Positions 27,993-36,813 are shown, numbered from the stretch's first letter. The stretch: DNA of 64,000 nt from an uncultured Bacteroides sp. (GCA_947574505.1 CANPJW010000004.1:32551-96550), one strand, 5' to 3'. Numbers and translations: made by a program. The notes: generated by a model from the letters alone, not told the origin.

Positions 27993-28169
27993 ATGAATCC
28001 CGATAAAATAAGAAACGTACTGAACATCCTCTTTATGATACTGGCACTTGCTGCCATTATCACTTACTTCGTCGTAGGAAAAGAAGATTTTAAAATGTTT
28101 ATCTACGTATGCGGCGCGGCAATCTTTGTCAAGCTGATGGAGTTTTTTATACGGTTCACCAACAGATAA
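27993..28169 (+). CDS. 58-residue membrane protein inside the oxidoreductase operon
   Basis: An ATG at 27993, 7 bases after korA, opens 58 codons that stop 12 bases before korB. The product starts MNPDKIRNVLNILFMILALA and has two hydrophobic segments (about 10-28 and 34-52) with a charged turn (GKEDFK) between them, ending FFIRFTNR. Tight spacing on both sides supports a real gene. I know no function. It could anchor or assemble the otherwise soluble complex at the membrane, which is inference. Confidence 0.75.
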   Translation: MNPDKIRNVLNILFMILALAAIITYFVVGKEDFKMFIYVCGAAIFVKLMEFFIRFTNR

Positions 28170-28181
28170 GGAGATGAAGTT

Positions 28182-28946
28182 ATGACTAAAGAAGAAATAA
28201 TCAAACCCGAGAATCTGGTTTACAAGAAACCGACTCTGATGAACGATAATGCCATGCACTACTGTCCGGGTTGCAGTCACGGTGTGGTACACAAGCTCAT
28301 TGCCGAAGTGATAGAGGAAATGGGCATGGAGGACAAAACGGTGGGCATCTCTCCGGTAGGATGCGCAGTGTTTGCCTACAACTATCTGGACATTGACTGG
28401 CAGGAAGCAGCACACGGACGTGCTCCCGCTGTGGCAACTGCTGTAAAACGCCTGTGGCCGGACCGTCTTGTTTTCACTTATCAGGGCGATGGTGACTTGG
28501 CTTGCATCGGTACAGCCGAAACAATCCACGCATTAAACCGCGGCGAGAATATCACGATTATCTTTATCAACAATGCCATCTACGGTATGACCGGTGGTCA
28601 GATGGCACCGACCACACTGGTAGGCATGAAGAGCTCGACTTGCCCTTACGGACGTGATGTCGAACTTCACGGTTACCCATTGAAGATTACTGAAATCGCT
28701 GCCCAACTGGAAGGAACTGCTTACGTAACCCGTCAGTCCGTACAATCCGTACCGGCTATCCGTAAGGCAAAGAAGGCAATCCGCAAGGCTTTTGAAAACT
28801 CCATGAACGGAAAAGGTTCCAACTTGGTAGAAATTGTTTCCACTTGTAGTTCAGGCTGGAAGATGACTCCGGAGAAGGCGAACAAATGGATGGAAGAACA
28901 CATGTTCCCATTCTATCCGCTGGGTGATTTAAAAGATAAAGAATAA
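28182..28946 (+). CDS. korB: 2-oxoacid:ferredoxin oxidoreductase beta subunit
   Basis: This 254-residue TPP-binding subunit has the family's HYCPGCSHGVVHK cysteine motif, the TPP motif YQGDGDLACIG followed by INNAIYGMTGGQ, and the ending STCSSGWKMTPEKANKWM. A purine-rich ribosome site (AAGGAGATGAAG) overlaps the preceding stop region. It follows the small membrane protein and precedes the gamma subunit. Confidence 0.9.
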   Translation: MTKEEIIKPENLVYKKPTLMNDNAMHYCPGCSHGVVHKLIAEVIEEMGMEDKTVGISPVGCAVFAYNYLDIDWQEAAHGRAPAVATAVKRLWPDRLVFTYQGDGDLACIGTAETIHALNRGENITIIFINNAIYGMTGGQMAPTTLVGMKSSTCPYGRDVELHGYPLKITEIAAQLEGTAYVTRQSVQSVPAIRKAKKAIRKAFENSMNGKGSNLVEIVSTCSSGWKMTPEKANKWMEEHMFPFYPLGDLKDKE

Positions 28947-28966
28947 CGCTAAAAGTCAACAGAACA

Positions 28967-29509
28967 ATGAAAGAAGAAATAATTATAGCAGGATTCGGTG
29001 GACAAGGCGTATTGTCTATGGGTAAGATTCTGGCATATTCCGGTTTGATGGAAGGCAAAGAAGTGACCTGGATGCCGGCTTACGGTCCTGAACAACGCGG
29101 CGGAACAGCCAACGTTACAGTTATTGTAAGCGATGACAAAATATCCTCACCGATTCTTAGTAAATACGATGCTGCCATCATTCTGAATCAGCCTTCACTC
29201 GAAAAGTTTGAAAGCAAAGTGAAACCCGGCGGTATCCTGATTTACGACGGTTACGGAATCATCAACCCGCCTACCCGCAAGGACATCAAAGTATATCGTA
29301 TTGACGCAATGGACGCAGCCAATGAAATGAACAATGCTAAGGCGTTCAACATGATTGTACTCGGCGGTTTATTGAAACTCCACCCGATTGTCACGCTGGA
29401 AAATGTAATCAAAGGACTGAAGAAAACCCTGCCGGAACGCCACCACCACTTGATTCCCATGAATGAGGAAGCCATCAAGAAAGGTATGGAGTTAATCCGT
29501 GAGGTTTGA
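28967..29509 (+). CDS. korC: 2-oxoacid:ferredoxin oxidoreductase gamma subunit
   Basis: The 180-residue protein shows the gamma-subunit pattern: IIIAGFGGQGVLSMGKILA at the N-terminus, YGPEQRGGTANVTVI, and a C-terminal helix. It completes the four-subunit complex and is the last gene of the operon. The repeat-rich gap to the porin gene follows. Confidence 0.9.
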   Translation: MKEEIIIAGFGGQGVLSMGKILAYSGLMEGKEVTWMPAYGPEQRGGTANVTVIVSDDKISSPILSKYDAAIILNQPSLEKFESKVKPGGILIYDGYGIINPPTRKDIKVYRIDAMDAANEMNNAKAFNMIVLGGLLKLHPIVTLENVIKGLKKTLPERHHHLIPMNEEAIKKGMELIREV

Positions 29510-29522
29510 TAAATTAAAAATC

Positions 29523-29604
29523 GAGAATTGGGAATTAAGAAATAATTGCTCGGTAAGTAAAGGATGCAACATATTTTTCAATTCTCAATTCTCAATTCTC
29601 AATT
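29523..29604. repeat. Heptamer tandem repeat with an inverted partner
   Basis: The unit CAATTCT is repeated 3.7 times in tandem (29579-29604). Its reverse complement appears once, as GAGAATTGGGAATT at 29523-29536, so the transcript can form a hairpin of about 14 pairs. It may end the oxidoreductase operon. The tandem part stops nine bases before the next -7 element. Confidence 0.65.
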
Positions 29605-29612
29605 AAAGTAAG

Positions 29613-29620
29613 TATCTTTG
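29613..29620 (+). promoter_or_regulatory. -7 element of the porin gene
   Basis: TATCTTTG fits the consensus. The ATG follows only ten bases later at 29631, so the transcript would have almost no leader. The -33 region falls in the heptamer tandem repeat. Confidence 0.55.
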
Positions 29621-29630
29621 TCCCCCAATT

Positions 29631-31682
29631 ATGAGACGAATCTTACTATTATATATACTACTTTCCGTTATAGGTTTGACAACTGTCCGTGCACAGTTCG
29701 ATAATGGTCGACAAAGAGTGGACGAAAACGGATACGACCAATATGGTAATCAGGTAGACCCTGCCATGATTCCAGACAGGTTGGATAGTGCAAACGTTGA
29801 AATACAGGGATTAGCGCCTACATTGTATATGTGGCGTATTAAAAATCAATTGGGCGACCGGACTATCATTCCGGCGGATACTGCCTACCACCATTTCCAG
29901 AACACGAATCTTACAGACGGGCTGACCGGACATTACAACTACCTTGCCAATATGGGTTCTCCCCGTATGTCACGCATCTTCTTTGAACGTCGTGATCCGG
30001 AGCCTACTATCTTTATGGAGCCTTTCTCCAGTTTCTTTATCCGTCCTACAGAATTCAATTTTACAAACAGTAACGTACCCTACACCAATCTTACCTATCA
30101 TAAAGCGGGTAATAAAGTAAACGGTGAAGAACATTTCAAATCATACTTCTCCGTCAATGTCAACAAGAAACTGGCTTTTGGTTTTAATATAGACTACCTG
30201 TATGGACGAGGGTACTACAACAATCAGAATACTGCATACTTCAACGCCGCATTTTTCGGCAGCTATATTGGCGATAAGTATCAGATGCAAGCCATTTACA
30301 GTAATAATTACTTGAAAACAAATGAAAACGGAGGTATTGAGGACGACCGATATATCACCGCTCCCGAAGAAATACCCCAAGGACAGAGGGAATACGAGTC
30401 AATCAATATCCCGACTAAGCTCAGTAAAACAACCAACCGTAATCACGACTTTTACGTATTCCTTACCCAACGTTATAATTTGGGGTTCAAACGTGATATA
30501 CCACAGGCTGAGAATGACACAACTCCTACCAAACAGGAATTCGTACCGGTCACCAGCTTCATACATACCATTCAGGTAGAGCGGGCACGGCACACCTTCA
30601 ACTCAAATGACGATATGCGGGAGAAAAACTATTATCAGAATACTTATCTTGCCCCCGACAATCCGATTGCCCACGACAGTACCACCTATGTAGGAATCAA
30701 GAACACCGTCGGTATTGCCCTGCTCGAAGGTTTCAACAAATATGCCAAAGCCGGACTTACTGCATTTGCTTCCTATAAAATCAGCAAGTACACGCTGATG
30801 AATATGAATGGCAGCCCGTCTCCCGACAAATATAATGAGAACGAAATATTCGTGGGCGGTGAACTGTCCAAACGCGAAGGGAATGTGCTTCATTATCACG
30901 CTATCGGTGAAGTGGGGCTGGCAGGAAAAGCTATCGGACAATTCGACGTGAAAGGAGATATTGACCTTAACTTCCCTTTGTGGAAAGACACGGTCAGCCT
31001 CATAGCCCGTGGTGAGGTCAGCAATAAACTTGCCCCTTTCTATATGCGTCATTACCATTCCAAACATTTCTTGTGGGATAATGACATGGACAAAGAATTC
31101 CGTACCCGCATCGAAGGGGAACTGAGCATTGCCCGTTGGAGAACACGGTTGAAAGCAGGAGTTGAAAATATTAAGAACTATACTTACTTCAACCAACAGG
31201 CAACGCCTGAACAAAAAAGCGGAAGCCTGCAAGTACTATCGGCAAGCCTTAATCAGGACTTCAAGCTCGGAATATTCCATCTTGACAATAAAATGATTTG
31301 GCAGAAATCCAGTGATCAGACGGTGCTTCCCTTACCGGACCTTTCACTGTATCACAACTTCTACATGCAATTCAAACTGGCAAAGAAAGTACTTAGCGTA
31401 CAGTTAGGTGCCGACGTACGATACTTCACCAAATACAATGCCCCTGCGTATACGCCTGCCATTCAAAACTTCCACCTGCAATCTGCAAACGACCAAGTAA
31501 AGATTGGCGGCTATCCGATTGTGAATGTTTACGCGAACCTGCACTTAAAGCGTACTCGTTTCTATGTAATGATGTATCATGTGAACCAAGGTGTGAGCAG
31601 ACCGAATTATTTCCTGTCGCCCCACTACCCTATCAACCCACGCTTTCTAAAATTCGGTCTTTCATGGAATTTCTATGATTAA
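29631..31682 (+). CDS. Putative outer-membrane porin (Porin_10 type)
   Basis: The 683-residue protein has a signal peptide (ending near VRAQF) and many alternating amphipathic strands rich in aromatic residues, and ends in a short strand FGLSWNFYD. The pattern (FFERRDPEPTIFMEPFSSFFIRP, TNLTYHKAG, FGFNIDYLYGRGYY in parts) is that of the putative porin family common in Bacteroidota. The cargo is unknown. It is followed at 17 bases by a periplasmic-binding-protein gene, perhaps co-transcribed. Confidence 0.8.
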   Translation: MRRILLLYILLSVIGLTTVRAQFDNGRQRVDENGYDQYGNQVDPAMIPDRLDSANVEIQGLAPTLYMWRIKNQLGDRTIIPADTAYHHFQNTNLTDGLTGHYNYLANMGSPRMSRIFFERRDPEPTIFMEPFSSFFIRPTEFNFTNSNVPYTNLTYHKAGNKVNGEEHFKSYFSVNVNKKLAFGFNIDYLYGRGYYNNQNTAYFNAAFFGSYIGDKYQMQAIYSNNYLKTNENGGIEDDRYITAPEEIPQGQREYESINIPTKLSKTTNRNHDFYVFLTQRYNLGFKRDIPQAENDTTPTKQEFVPVTSFIHTIQVERARHTFNSNDDMREKNYYQNTYLAPDNPIAHDSTTYVGIKNTVGIALLEGFNKYAKAGLTAFASYKISKYTLMNMNGSPSPDKYNENEIFVGGELSKREGNVLHYHAIGEVGLAGKAIGQFDVKGDIDLNFPLWKDTVSLIARGEVSNKLAPFYMRHYHSKHFLWDNDMDKEFRTRIEGELSIARWRTRLKAGVENIKNYTYFNQQATPEQKSGSLQVLSASLNQDFKLGIFHLDNKMIWQKSSDQTVLPLPDLSLYHNFYMQFKLAKKVLSVQLGADVRYFTKYNAPAYTPAIQNFHLQSANDQVKIGGYPIVNVYANLHLKRTRFYVMMYHVNQGVSRPNYFLSPHYPINPRFLKFGLSWNFYD

Positions 31683-31699
31683 CAAAAAAACTACGGCTT

Positions 31700-32539
31700 A
31701 TGGAGACACGCCCCAAACTGAGACTGTTCAGATATTTAGTACCTGTCGTTATTGTACTGGCCATTCTCTTTTCTGTCCGCCAATGCAATAGAAAACAGGA
31801 AAAGCCGTTGGGACACCCGCGTGACTATATATCCATTGCCAAAGAAGGGATATTGCGTGTAGCAACCGAATACAATTCCACCAGTTTTTATGTAGACGGC
31901 GACACTATTTCCGGTTTCCATTATGAACTGATAGAAGCCTTTGCCCGCGACAAAGGGCTGAAAGCCGAGATAATGCCTTTCATGAGTTTTGAAGAACGGT
32001 TGAAAGGACTGGCGGATGGACGTTTCGATGTCATCGCTTTCGGCATATTAGCCACCAGTGAACTCAAAGACTCCCTGCTTCTCACCACGCCTATCGTACT
32101 CAACAAACAAGTGTTGGTGCAACGGAAAGAAACTGAAGAAAGCGACTCACTTTATATCCGCAGCCAACTGGACCTGGCACAGCGTACGCTTCATGTCGTG
32201 AAAGGCTCCCCTTCCATTTTGCGTATCCGGAATCTGGGAAATGAAATCGGTGACACTATCTACATAAAGGAAATAGAGAAATACGGCCCCGAACAATTGA
32301 TTTCATTGGTAGCTCACGGAGATATCGACTATGCTGTTTGTGATGAAAGTATCGCACGGGCAGTCGCGGACTCTTTGCCACAGATAGACATCAATACCGC
32401 AATCAGCTTTACGCAGTTCTACTCATGGGCAGTCAGCAAACAATCACCTATCTTACTCGATAGTCTGAATACATGGCTGGATAGATTCCAACAGGAAAAG
32501 GAATACCGAAAGCTTTATAAAAAATACTATACCCGATAA
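31700..32539 (+). CDS. Membrane-anchored solute-binding protein family 3 (MltF N-domain-like)
   Basis: After an N-terminal membrane segment (about 11-27, no clear lipobox) the 279-residue protein is a family 3 solute-binding fold: GILRVATEYNSTSFY, GFHYELIEAFARDKGL, RFDVIAFGI, and a C-terminal WLDRFQQEKEYRKLYKKYY. This resembles the N-terminal domain of the lytic transglycosylase MltF, but the transglycosylase domain is absent. It may sense amino acids or muropeptides in the periplasm. The ligand is unknown. Confidence 0.8.
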   Translation: METRPKLRLFRYLVPVVIVLAILFSVRQCNRKQEKPLGHPRDYISIAKEGILRVATEYNSTSFYVDGDTISGFHYELIEAFARDKGLKAEIMPFMSFEERLKGLADGRFDVIAFGILATSELKDSLLLTTPIVLNKQVLVQRKETEESDSLYIRSQLDLAQRTLHVVKGSPSILRIRNLGNEIGDTIYIKEIEKYGPEQLISLVAHGDIDYAVCDESIARAVADSLPQIDINTAISFTQFYSWAVSKQSPILLDSLNTWLDRFQQEKEYRKLYKKYYTR

Positions 32540-32540
32540 A

Positions 32541-32572
32541 GTTGCTCTTAACAAAAAATAGCTTTATCTTTG
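32541..32572 (+). promoter_or_regulatory. Promoter of the Gfo/Idh/MocA gene
   Basis: GTTG (32541-32544) and TATCTTTG (32565-32572) with a 20-base spacer match the Bacteroides -33/-7 pattern. Confidence 0.65.
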
Positions 32573-32609
32573 GGGTTCGTATAAAACAGGCACAATAGGT
32601 AATAACATT

Positions 32610-33596
32610 ATGAGTGAAAAGATTATCAAATGGGGCTTCATCGGTTGCGGAGAAGTAACCAAAACGAAAAGTGGTCCCGCTTTCCAGAAAGTAGAACATT
32701 CGGAAGTCGTGGCAGTGATGAGCCGTGACGGTGCGAAAGCAAAAGCTTATGCCAAAGAAAGAGGTATCAAGAAATGGTATGACGATGCACAGGAGCTGAT
32801 AGATGATCCGGAAGTAAACGCTGTCTATATCGCCACTCCTCCTTCTTCACACGCTACGTATGCCATTATGTCCATGAAAGCAGGCAAACCGGCCTATATT
32901 GAGAAGCCAATGGCTGTGACGTATGAAGAATGTACCCGAATCAACCGCATATCCAATGAAACGGGAGTTCCCTGTTTCGTAGCATACTACCGACGTTATC
33001 TTCCCTATTTCCAGAAAGTAAAGGAACTGGTAGAGAACGGGACGATCGGCAACGTTATCAATGTACAGATTCGTTTTGCCCAGCCACCACGCGATTTGGA
33101 TTACAATCGCGAAAATCTTCCCTGGCGTGTGCAGGCTGATATTGCCGGAGGCGGTTACTTCTACGACCTTGCTCCGCATCAAATTGATTTGTTACAAGAT
33201 ATGTTCGGTTGCATCCTCGAAGCAAGCGGTTACAAGAGTAATCGCGGCGGGCTTTATCCTGCCGAAGATACATTAAGCGCCTGTTTCCAATTTGACAACG
33301 GATTGGTGGGTAGTGGTTCCTGGTGCTTCGTAGCCCATGATTCTGCCCGCGAAGACCGCATAGAGATTATCGGTGACAAAGGAATGATTTGCTTCTCTGT
33401 CTTTACATACGAACCTATCGGACTGCATACCGAGAAAGGACGGGAAGAAATCTGTATCGGCAACCCGGAACACGTGCAACAACCTCTTATCCAAGCAGTA
33501 GTAGACCACTTATTGGGTAAGTCGGTTTGCTCTTGCGATGGCGAAAGCGCCACGCTGACCAATTGGGTAATGGACAAAATCCTCGGAAAACTCTGA
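32610..33596 (+). CDS. Gfo/Idh/MocA family NAD(P)-dependent oxidoreductase
   Basis: The 328-residue protein has an N-terminal Rossmann domain (WGFIGCGEVTKTKSGPAF), the EKP motif (AGKPAYIEKPMAVTYEEC) with the catalytic-site lysine, and a C-terminal alpha/beta domain with GGGYFYDLAPHQIDLLQD containing the conserved Asp and His. Such enzymes oxidise or reduce sugars and inositols. The substrate cannot be inferred, as it stands alone between its promoter and a terminator. Confidence 0.9.
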   Translation: MSEKIIKWGFIGCGEVTKTKSGPAFQKVEHSEVVAVMSRDGAKAKAYAKERGIKKWYDDAQELIDDPEVNAVYIATPPSSHATYAIMSMKAGKPAYIEKPMAVTYEECTRINRISNETGVPCFVAYYRRYLPYFQKVKELVENGTIGNVINVQIRFAQPPRDLDYNRENLPWRVQADIAGGGYFYDLAPHQIDLLQDMFGCILEASGYKSNRGGLYPAEDTLSACFQFDNGLVGSGSWCFVAHDSAREDRIEIIGDKGMICFSVFTYEPIGLHTEKGREEICIGNPEHVQQPLIQAVVDHLLGKSVCSCDGESATLTNWVMDKILGKL

Positions 33597-33629
33597 AAAA
33601 GTCTCCTTCCAATCTTTATCAAGATACGG

Positions 33630-33678
33630 AAAGTGCCAGCCAGTTTGCATGATACAGCAATTTGCCGGCACTTTTTTT
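33630..33678 (+). terminator. Terminator after the oxidoreductase
   Basis: The arms AAAGTGCC (33630-33637) and GGCACTTT (33667-33674) run into a seven-T tract. Inner pairs TTGC/GCAA extend the structure. Confidence 0.75.
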
Positions 33679-33746
33679 CGTACAGACAGAAAAAAATATC
33701 TTCCCGATGTCACGTTTTTCTTCTTTCCACCGTCTTATCTGTGTAA

Positions 33747-34268
33747 ATGGAACTCAAACAATTTAAAATAACCGTCCTGCCTCTTCGCGACAAGCTATTG
33801 AACTATGCCCGAAGATTGACCGAGGATTCTTCGGATGCCGAAGATGCCGTGCAAGAGGTCATGCTGAAGTTATGGAACCAGCGCCACAAACTCGATGAAT
33901 ACCGAAGCGTGGAAGCTGTAGCCATGACGATGACACATCATCTTTGCATGGATATGTGGCGCTCGAGGCGTCCGGATGCGATACCGCTCGAACAGATACA
34001 GACGACAGCAACGACAGGGACACCCGAACGGCTGCTCGAAGAAAAGGATGCCTGCAAACTGATGCAAGAGATTATCAACTCCTTGCCCACCCTGCAACGG
34101 ATGATTATCCGCATGAAAGACATCGAAGAGTACGAAACGGAAGAAATTGCGGAGATAACCGGATGCAATGCGGAAGCTATCCGCAGCAATCTTTCGAGAG
34201 CACGCAAGAAAGTGAGAGATATCTATTTGCACGCCATACAAGAACGAAAAAGGAGGAATGATGTATGA
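33747..34268 (+). CDS. ECF-type RNA polymerase sigma factor
   Basis: The 173-residue protein has sigma region 2 (about 10-75, DAEDAVQEVMLKLW and AVAMTMTHHLCMDMWRSR) and region 4 (about 110-165, LPTLQRMIIRMKDIEEYETEEIAEITG, a helix-turn-helix). Region 1.1 and region 3 are lacking. It overlaps the next gene by four bases (ATGA) and begins a four-gene set. The start is three bases after a TATCTGTG sequence, a weak -7 match, so its transcript may be nearly leaderless. Confidence 0.92.
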   Translation: MELKQFKITVLPLRDKLLNYARRLTEDSSDAEDAVQEVMLKLWNQRHKLDEYRSVEAVAMTMTHHLCMDMWRSRRPDAIPLEQIQTTATTGTPERLLEEKDACKLMQEIINSLPTLQRMIIRMKDIEEYETEEIAEITGCNAEAIRSNLSRARKKVRDIYLHAIQERKRRNDV

Positions 34269-34651
34269 AGAACAATATAGAAGAATTGCTGAACAAATAT
34301 TTTGAAGGTGAAACCACTTGCGAGGAAGAGCGCCAACTGCGCCGTTTCTTTGCCAAAGGGCTTGTGCCGGAACACCTTGAGGTGTACTGTCCGATGTTTG
34401 CCTTCTTGGGTAAAAGACGAAAACCGTTCAGGTATTATCTGACTTACAGTTTAGGCGCAGTGGCAGCCACTTTCTTACTGACAATCGGTGTATCAAACGT
34501 TTATCGTCATCTGTCTCCTTCGGTGTCAAGTTATGTCGTTATCGACGGCAAACAATATACAGATGCCGCTTTAGTCCGCGAACAAGCGAAAGCCGCTTTC
34601 CACAACGTCAGTTTCAGTGAAGAAGATGTGTTCGTCACTTTATTTGAGTAA
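34265..34651 (+). CDS. Small membrane protein, possible anti-sigma partner
   Basis: The 128-residue protein starts in an ATGA overlap with the sigma factor. It has an N-terminal helical part (NNIEELLNKYFEGETTCEEERQL in parts) of a kind seen at the start of Bacteroidota anti-sigma and sigma-linked proteins, one membrane segment (about 59-76), and a short extracytoplasmic tail. It does not contain a FecR domain. Topology and coupling to the sigma gene suggest that it controls the sigma factor, but this is inference. Confidence 0.7.
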   Translation: MKNNIEELLNKYFEGETTCEEERQLRRFFAKGLVPEHLEVYCPMFAFLGKRRKPFRYYLTYSLGAVAATFLLTIGVSNVYRHLSPSVSSYVVIDGKQYTDAALVREQAKAAFHNVSFSEEDVFVTLFE

Positions 34652-34676
34652 TAATATAAAAAAACAACATAAGAAT

Positions 34677-35129
34677 ATGATGAATAACCCCATTCGTACC
34701 ACCGTCCTGTTTGTCCTGCTGCTTACCTTTACCGCCCGTGCGACTGCCCAGCAAGGACTACAGATTGCTGCCGTCTTTCAGAAATACGGAAAGCAGAAAG
34801 GAGTGACTATGGTAGAGTTGTCCAAAGAAGTGCTGGACGCCTACCGGATGAATCTCTACAAAAGTCTTATATTCAAGGATGCAGAAGAGGCAATGCCTAC
34901 TATCCTACGCTCTCTTGAAACCGACAAGAAGAAGGCCAAGAAAGTGAAAGAGGTTGTCTCCAGTGGACAAATCCGGTCGGGCTATTACCAACTACCGCAA
35001 CTCAAGGAGGACGTCAACCGGTTCATTCTCTTCAAAACGGGAAAGAAAGGTGCTGCCACCCTTATTTATATCGAAGGAGAGTTGGATGCCGACGACTTAG
35101 TTACCATGCTATTTATGAAAAAAGAATAA
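34677..35129 (+). CDS. Secreted protein of the DUF4252/DUF6108 kind
   Basis: I start at the ATG at 34677, giving 150 residues with a signal peptide (ending near ARATAQQ). The open frame extends upstream to 34617 without a plausible start. The mature part has a lysine-rich centre and a pattern (FQKYGKQKGVTMVELSKEVL, LYKSLIFKD) seen in small Bacteroides periplasmic proteins linked to ECF sigma factors. Function is unknown. It stands between the membrane protein and an outer-membrane protein in the sigma set. Confidence 0.65.
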   Translation: MMNNPIRTTVLFVLLLTFTARATAQQGLQIAAVFQKYGKQKGVTMVELSKEVLDAYRMNLYKSLIFKDAEEAMPTILRSLETDKKKAKKVKEVVSSGQIRSGYYQLPQLKEDVNRFILFKTGKKGAATLIYIEGELDADDLVTMLFMKKE

Positions 35130-35150
35130 GAACACATTAAAAAAATATCC

Positions 35151-36053
35151 ATGAAACAGTTATTATTACTACTGTGCATAATCGCCCCAATGGGCCTTAT
35201 GGCGCAAAATGAGAATCTCGCCCAAGACACGACTCTCTATCTCAACGGGAGAAAAATAGTTATCAAAGAGCAGAACGACCAAATAAAGGTGAAACTCTAC
35301 GAAAGCATTTCAGAAGGCGATACCATCGCCAACACAAAAATCTTTGAAGGTGTCTATCTAAACGGACGGAGTATGGAAAGCCGCACGGTACTCGATGCAC
35401 TTCCTTTCGCCAAACACAACAAAAAGAAATACCGTTTCGAACCTCACGCCGGAGGACTTTATATGGGCTATACGCAACTGTCGAACGGCTTTGCTTCTTT
35501 CAGTCCTTCCAACCGCATCAACCTGAACACTGCCCACTCCTGGGAAATAGGCGGCAATCTGTTCACCGGCTATCATGCCTTTGCCCCAACCTACAACTGG
35601 GGAGTTACCATCGGATTGGGATGGGGTTACCGCAGCATCCGCTTGGAAGACAACCATGCTTTCCGCAAGATAGACGGTATCACTCAAATCTATCCTGCTG
35701 AAGCGGCTGAAGAACCGGTCACATATAGCAAAAGCCGTTTGCGCTATTTCTATTTCCGCATTCCTCTTTCTATCGAATGGCAGACGAAAATCAACAATGG
35801 AGGACCGTTGTTCTTCGCAGTCGGCCCCGAAGCGGAGATTCGTCACGGAGTAAAATCGAAAGGAAAAGCAAACGGCGTCAAAAAGACTTTCGACAAGGGA
35901 CTGAACGCACGACCATTGGGAATCAATGTATTGGCACAAGTCGGTTATGCCGATTTAGGAGTTTATATGCGTTACTCCACCTACGGATTTTTTGAAAAGG
36001 ACAAAGGTCCCGAACTTTATCCGTTCTCTTTCGGTATCTGCTGGTACTGGTAA
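35151..36053 (+). CDS. Outer-membrane beta-barrel-like protein of the sigma-factor operon
   Basis: The 300-residue protein has a signal peptide (ending near GLMAQNE), a leading beta-rich segment with YLNGRKIVIKEQND, and a C-terminal half of alternating strands (WGVTIGLGWGYRSI, FYFRIPLSIEWQT, VGYADLGVYMRY) ending in FGICWYW, as for small outer-membrane barrels. No enzyme motif is visible. It is the last gene of the sigma set, so it is probably a target or part of the envelope response. Confidence 0.7.
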   Translation: MKQLLLLLCIIAPMGLMAQNENLAQDTTLYLNGRKIVIKEQNDQIKVKLYESISEGDTIANTKIFEGVYLNGRSMESRTVLDALPFAKHNKKKYRFEPHAGGLYMGYTQLSNGFASFSPSNRINLNTAHSWEIGGNLFTGYHAFAPTYNWGVTIGLGWGYRSIRLEDNHAFRKIDGITQIYPAEAAEEPVTYSKSRLRYFYFRIPLSIEWQTKINNGGPLFFAVGPEAEIRHGVKSKGKANGVKKTFDKGLNARPLGINVLAQVGYADLGVYMRYSTYGFFEKDKGPELYPFSFGICWYW

Positions 36054-36069
36054 TTGTCAGAAGCACGCC

Positions 36070-36099
36070 CTTGTATATTGTTAGTTTTTTCTATCTTTG
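36070..36099 (+). promoter_or_regulatory. Promoter of guanine deaminase
   Basis: CTTG (36070-36073) and TATCTTTG (36092-36099) with an 18-base spacer lie 45 bases before the ATG. Confidence 0.6.
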
Positions 36100-36144
36100 T
36101 AGAACATGAGATTAGAATCAAACTAACAATATATTTTTTGCGCT

Positions 36145-36615
36145 ATGACAAAAGAAGAATTGATGCGGAAAGCTATCGAGCTTTCAAAAGAGAATGTTGA
36201 AAATGGTGGAGGTCCTTTCGGTGCTGTGATTGCCACGAAAGACGGAGAAATTGTTGCAACAGGAGTTAACCGTGTCACTGCATCATGCGATCCTACGGCT
36301 CACGCCGAGGTAAGCGCCATACGTGCCGCAGCTGCCAAACTCGGAACGTTTAATCTTAGCGGATACGAAATCTATACTTCCTGCGAACCTTGCCCGATGT
36401 GCCTGGGTGCTATCTATTGGGCACGACTGGATAAGATGTATTATGGAAACAACAAGACCGATGCCAAAAATATCGGTTTTGACGACTCTTTTATCTATGA
36501 TGAACTGGAACTGAAACCTGAAGACAGAAAACTGCCTTCCGAAATCTTACTACATAATGAAGCCCTTACCGCCTTCAAAGCCTGGGTGGCCAAAGAAGAT
36601 AAAGTAGAATATTGA
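36145..36615 (+). CDS. guaD: Guanine deaminase (cytidine deaminase-like fold)
   Basis: It deaminates guanine to xanthine. The 156-residue protein has the zinc motifs H53-A-E55 in PTAHAEV and C83-x-x-C86 in CEPCPMC. Overall length and the ending (LLHNEALTAFKAWV) match the small CDA-fold guanine deaminases, not TadA, which has a different C-terminus. Monocistronic, followed by a bidirectional terminator. Confidence 0.85.
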   Translation: MTKEELMRKAIELSKENVENGGGPFGAVIATKDGEIVATGVNRVTASCDPTAHAEVSAIRAAAAKLGTFNLSGYEIYTSCEPCPMCLGAIYWARLDKMYYGNNKTDAKNIGFDDSFIYDELELKPEDRKLPSEILLHNEALTAFKAWVAKEDKVEY

Positions 36616-36720
36616 CCGACGAAGCGACTACTACCAGATAAATGTACGCAGGTCGCGAAATCATTGACGAACGAACTCCACTATTCTGATAAGACTGAAA
36701 GATAAAAAGCAATACTAATA

Positions 36721-36767
36721 AAAATCCCCGGAATTGCTGTAGACACTCAGCATTCCAGGGATTTTTT
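36721..36767. terminator. Bidirectional terminator between guaD and the FadL-like gene
   Basis: Arms of about 18 bases (from 36721 and up to 36765) pair with two mismatches around CAGC/GCTG. T runs are present on both sides, serving both convergent genes. Confidence 0.8.
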
Positions 36768-36813
36768 ACACACAAAAGTTATTATTGAAATTGAAAACTG
36801 TCTCTTTATTAGA

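Noticed and set aside
29579..29604. Possible CRISPR-like array
   Set aside because: The repeats are seven bases long in direct tandem without spacers.
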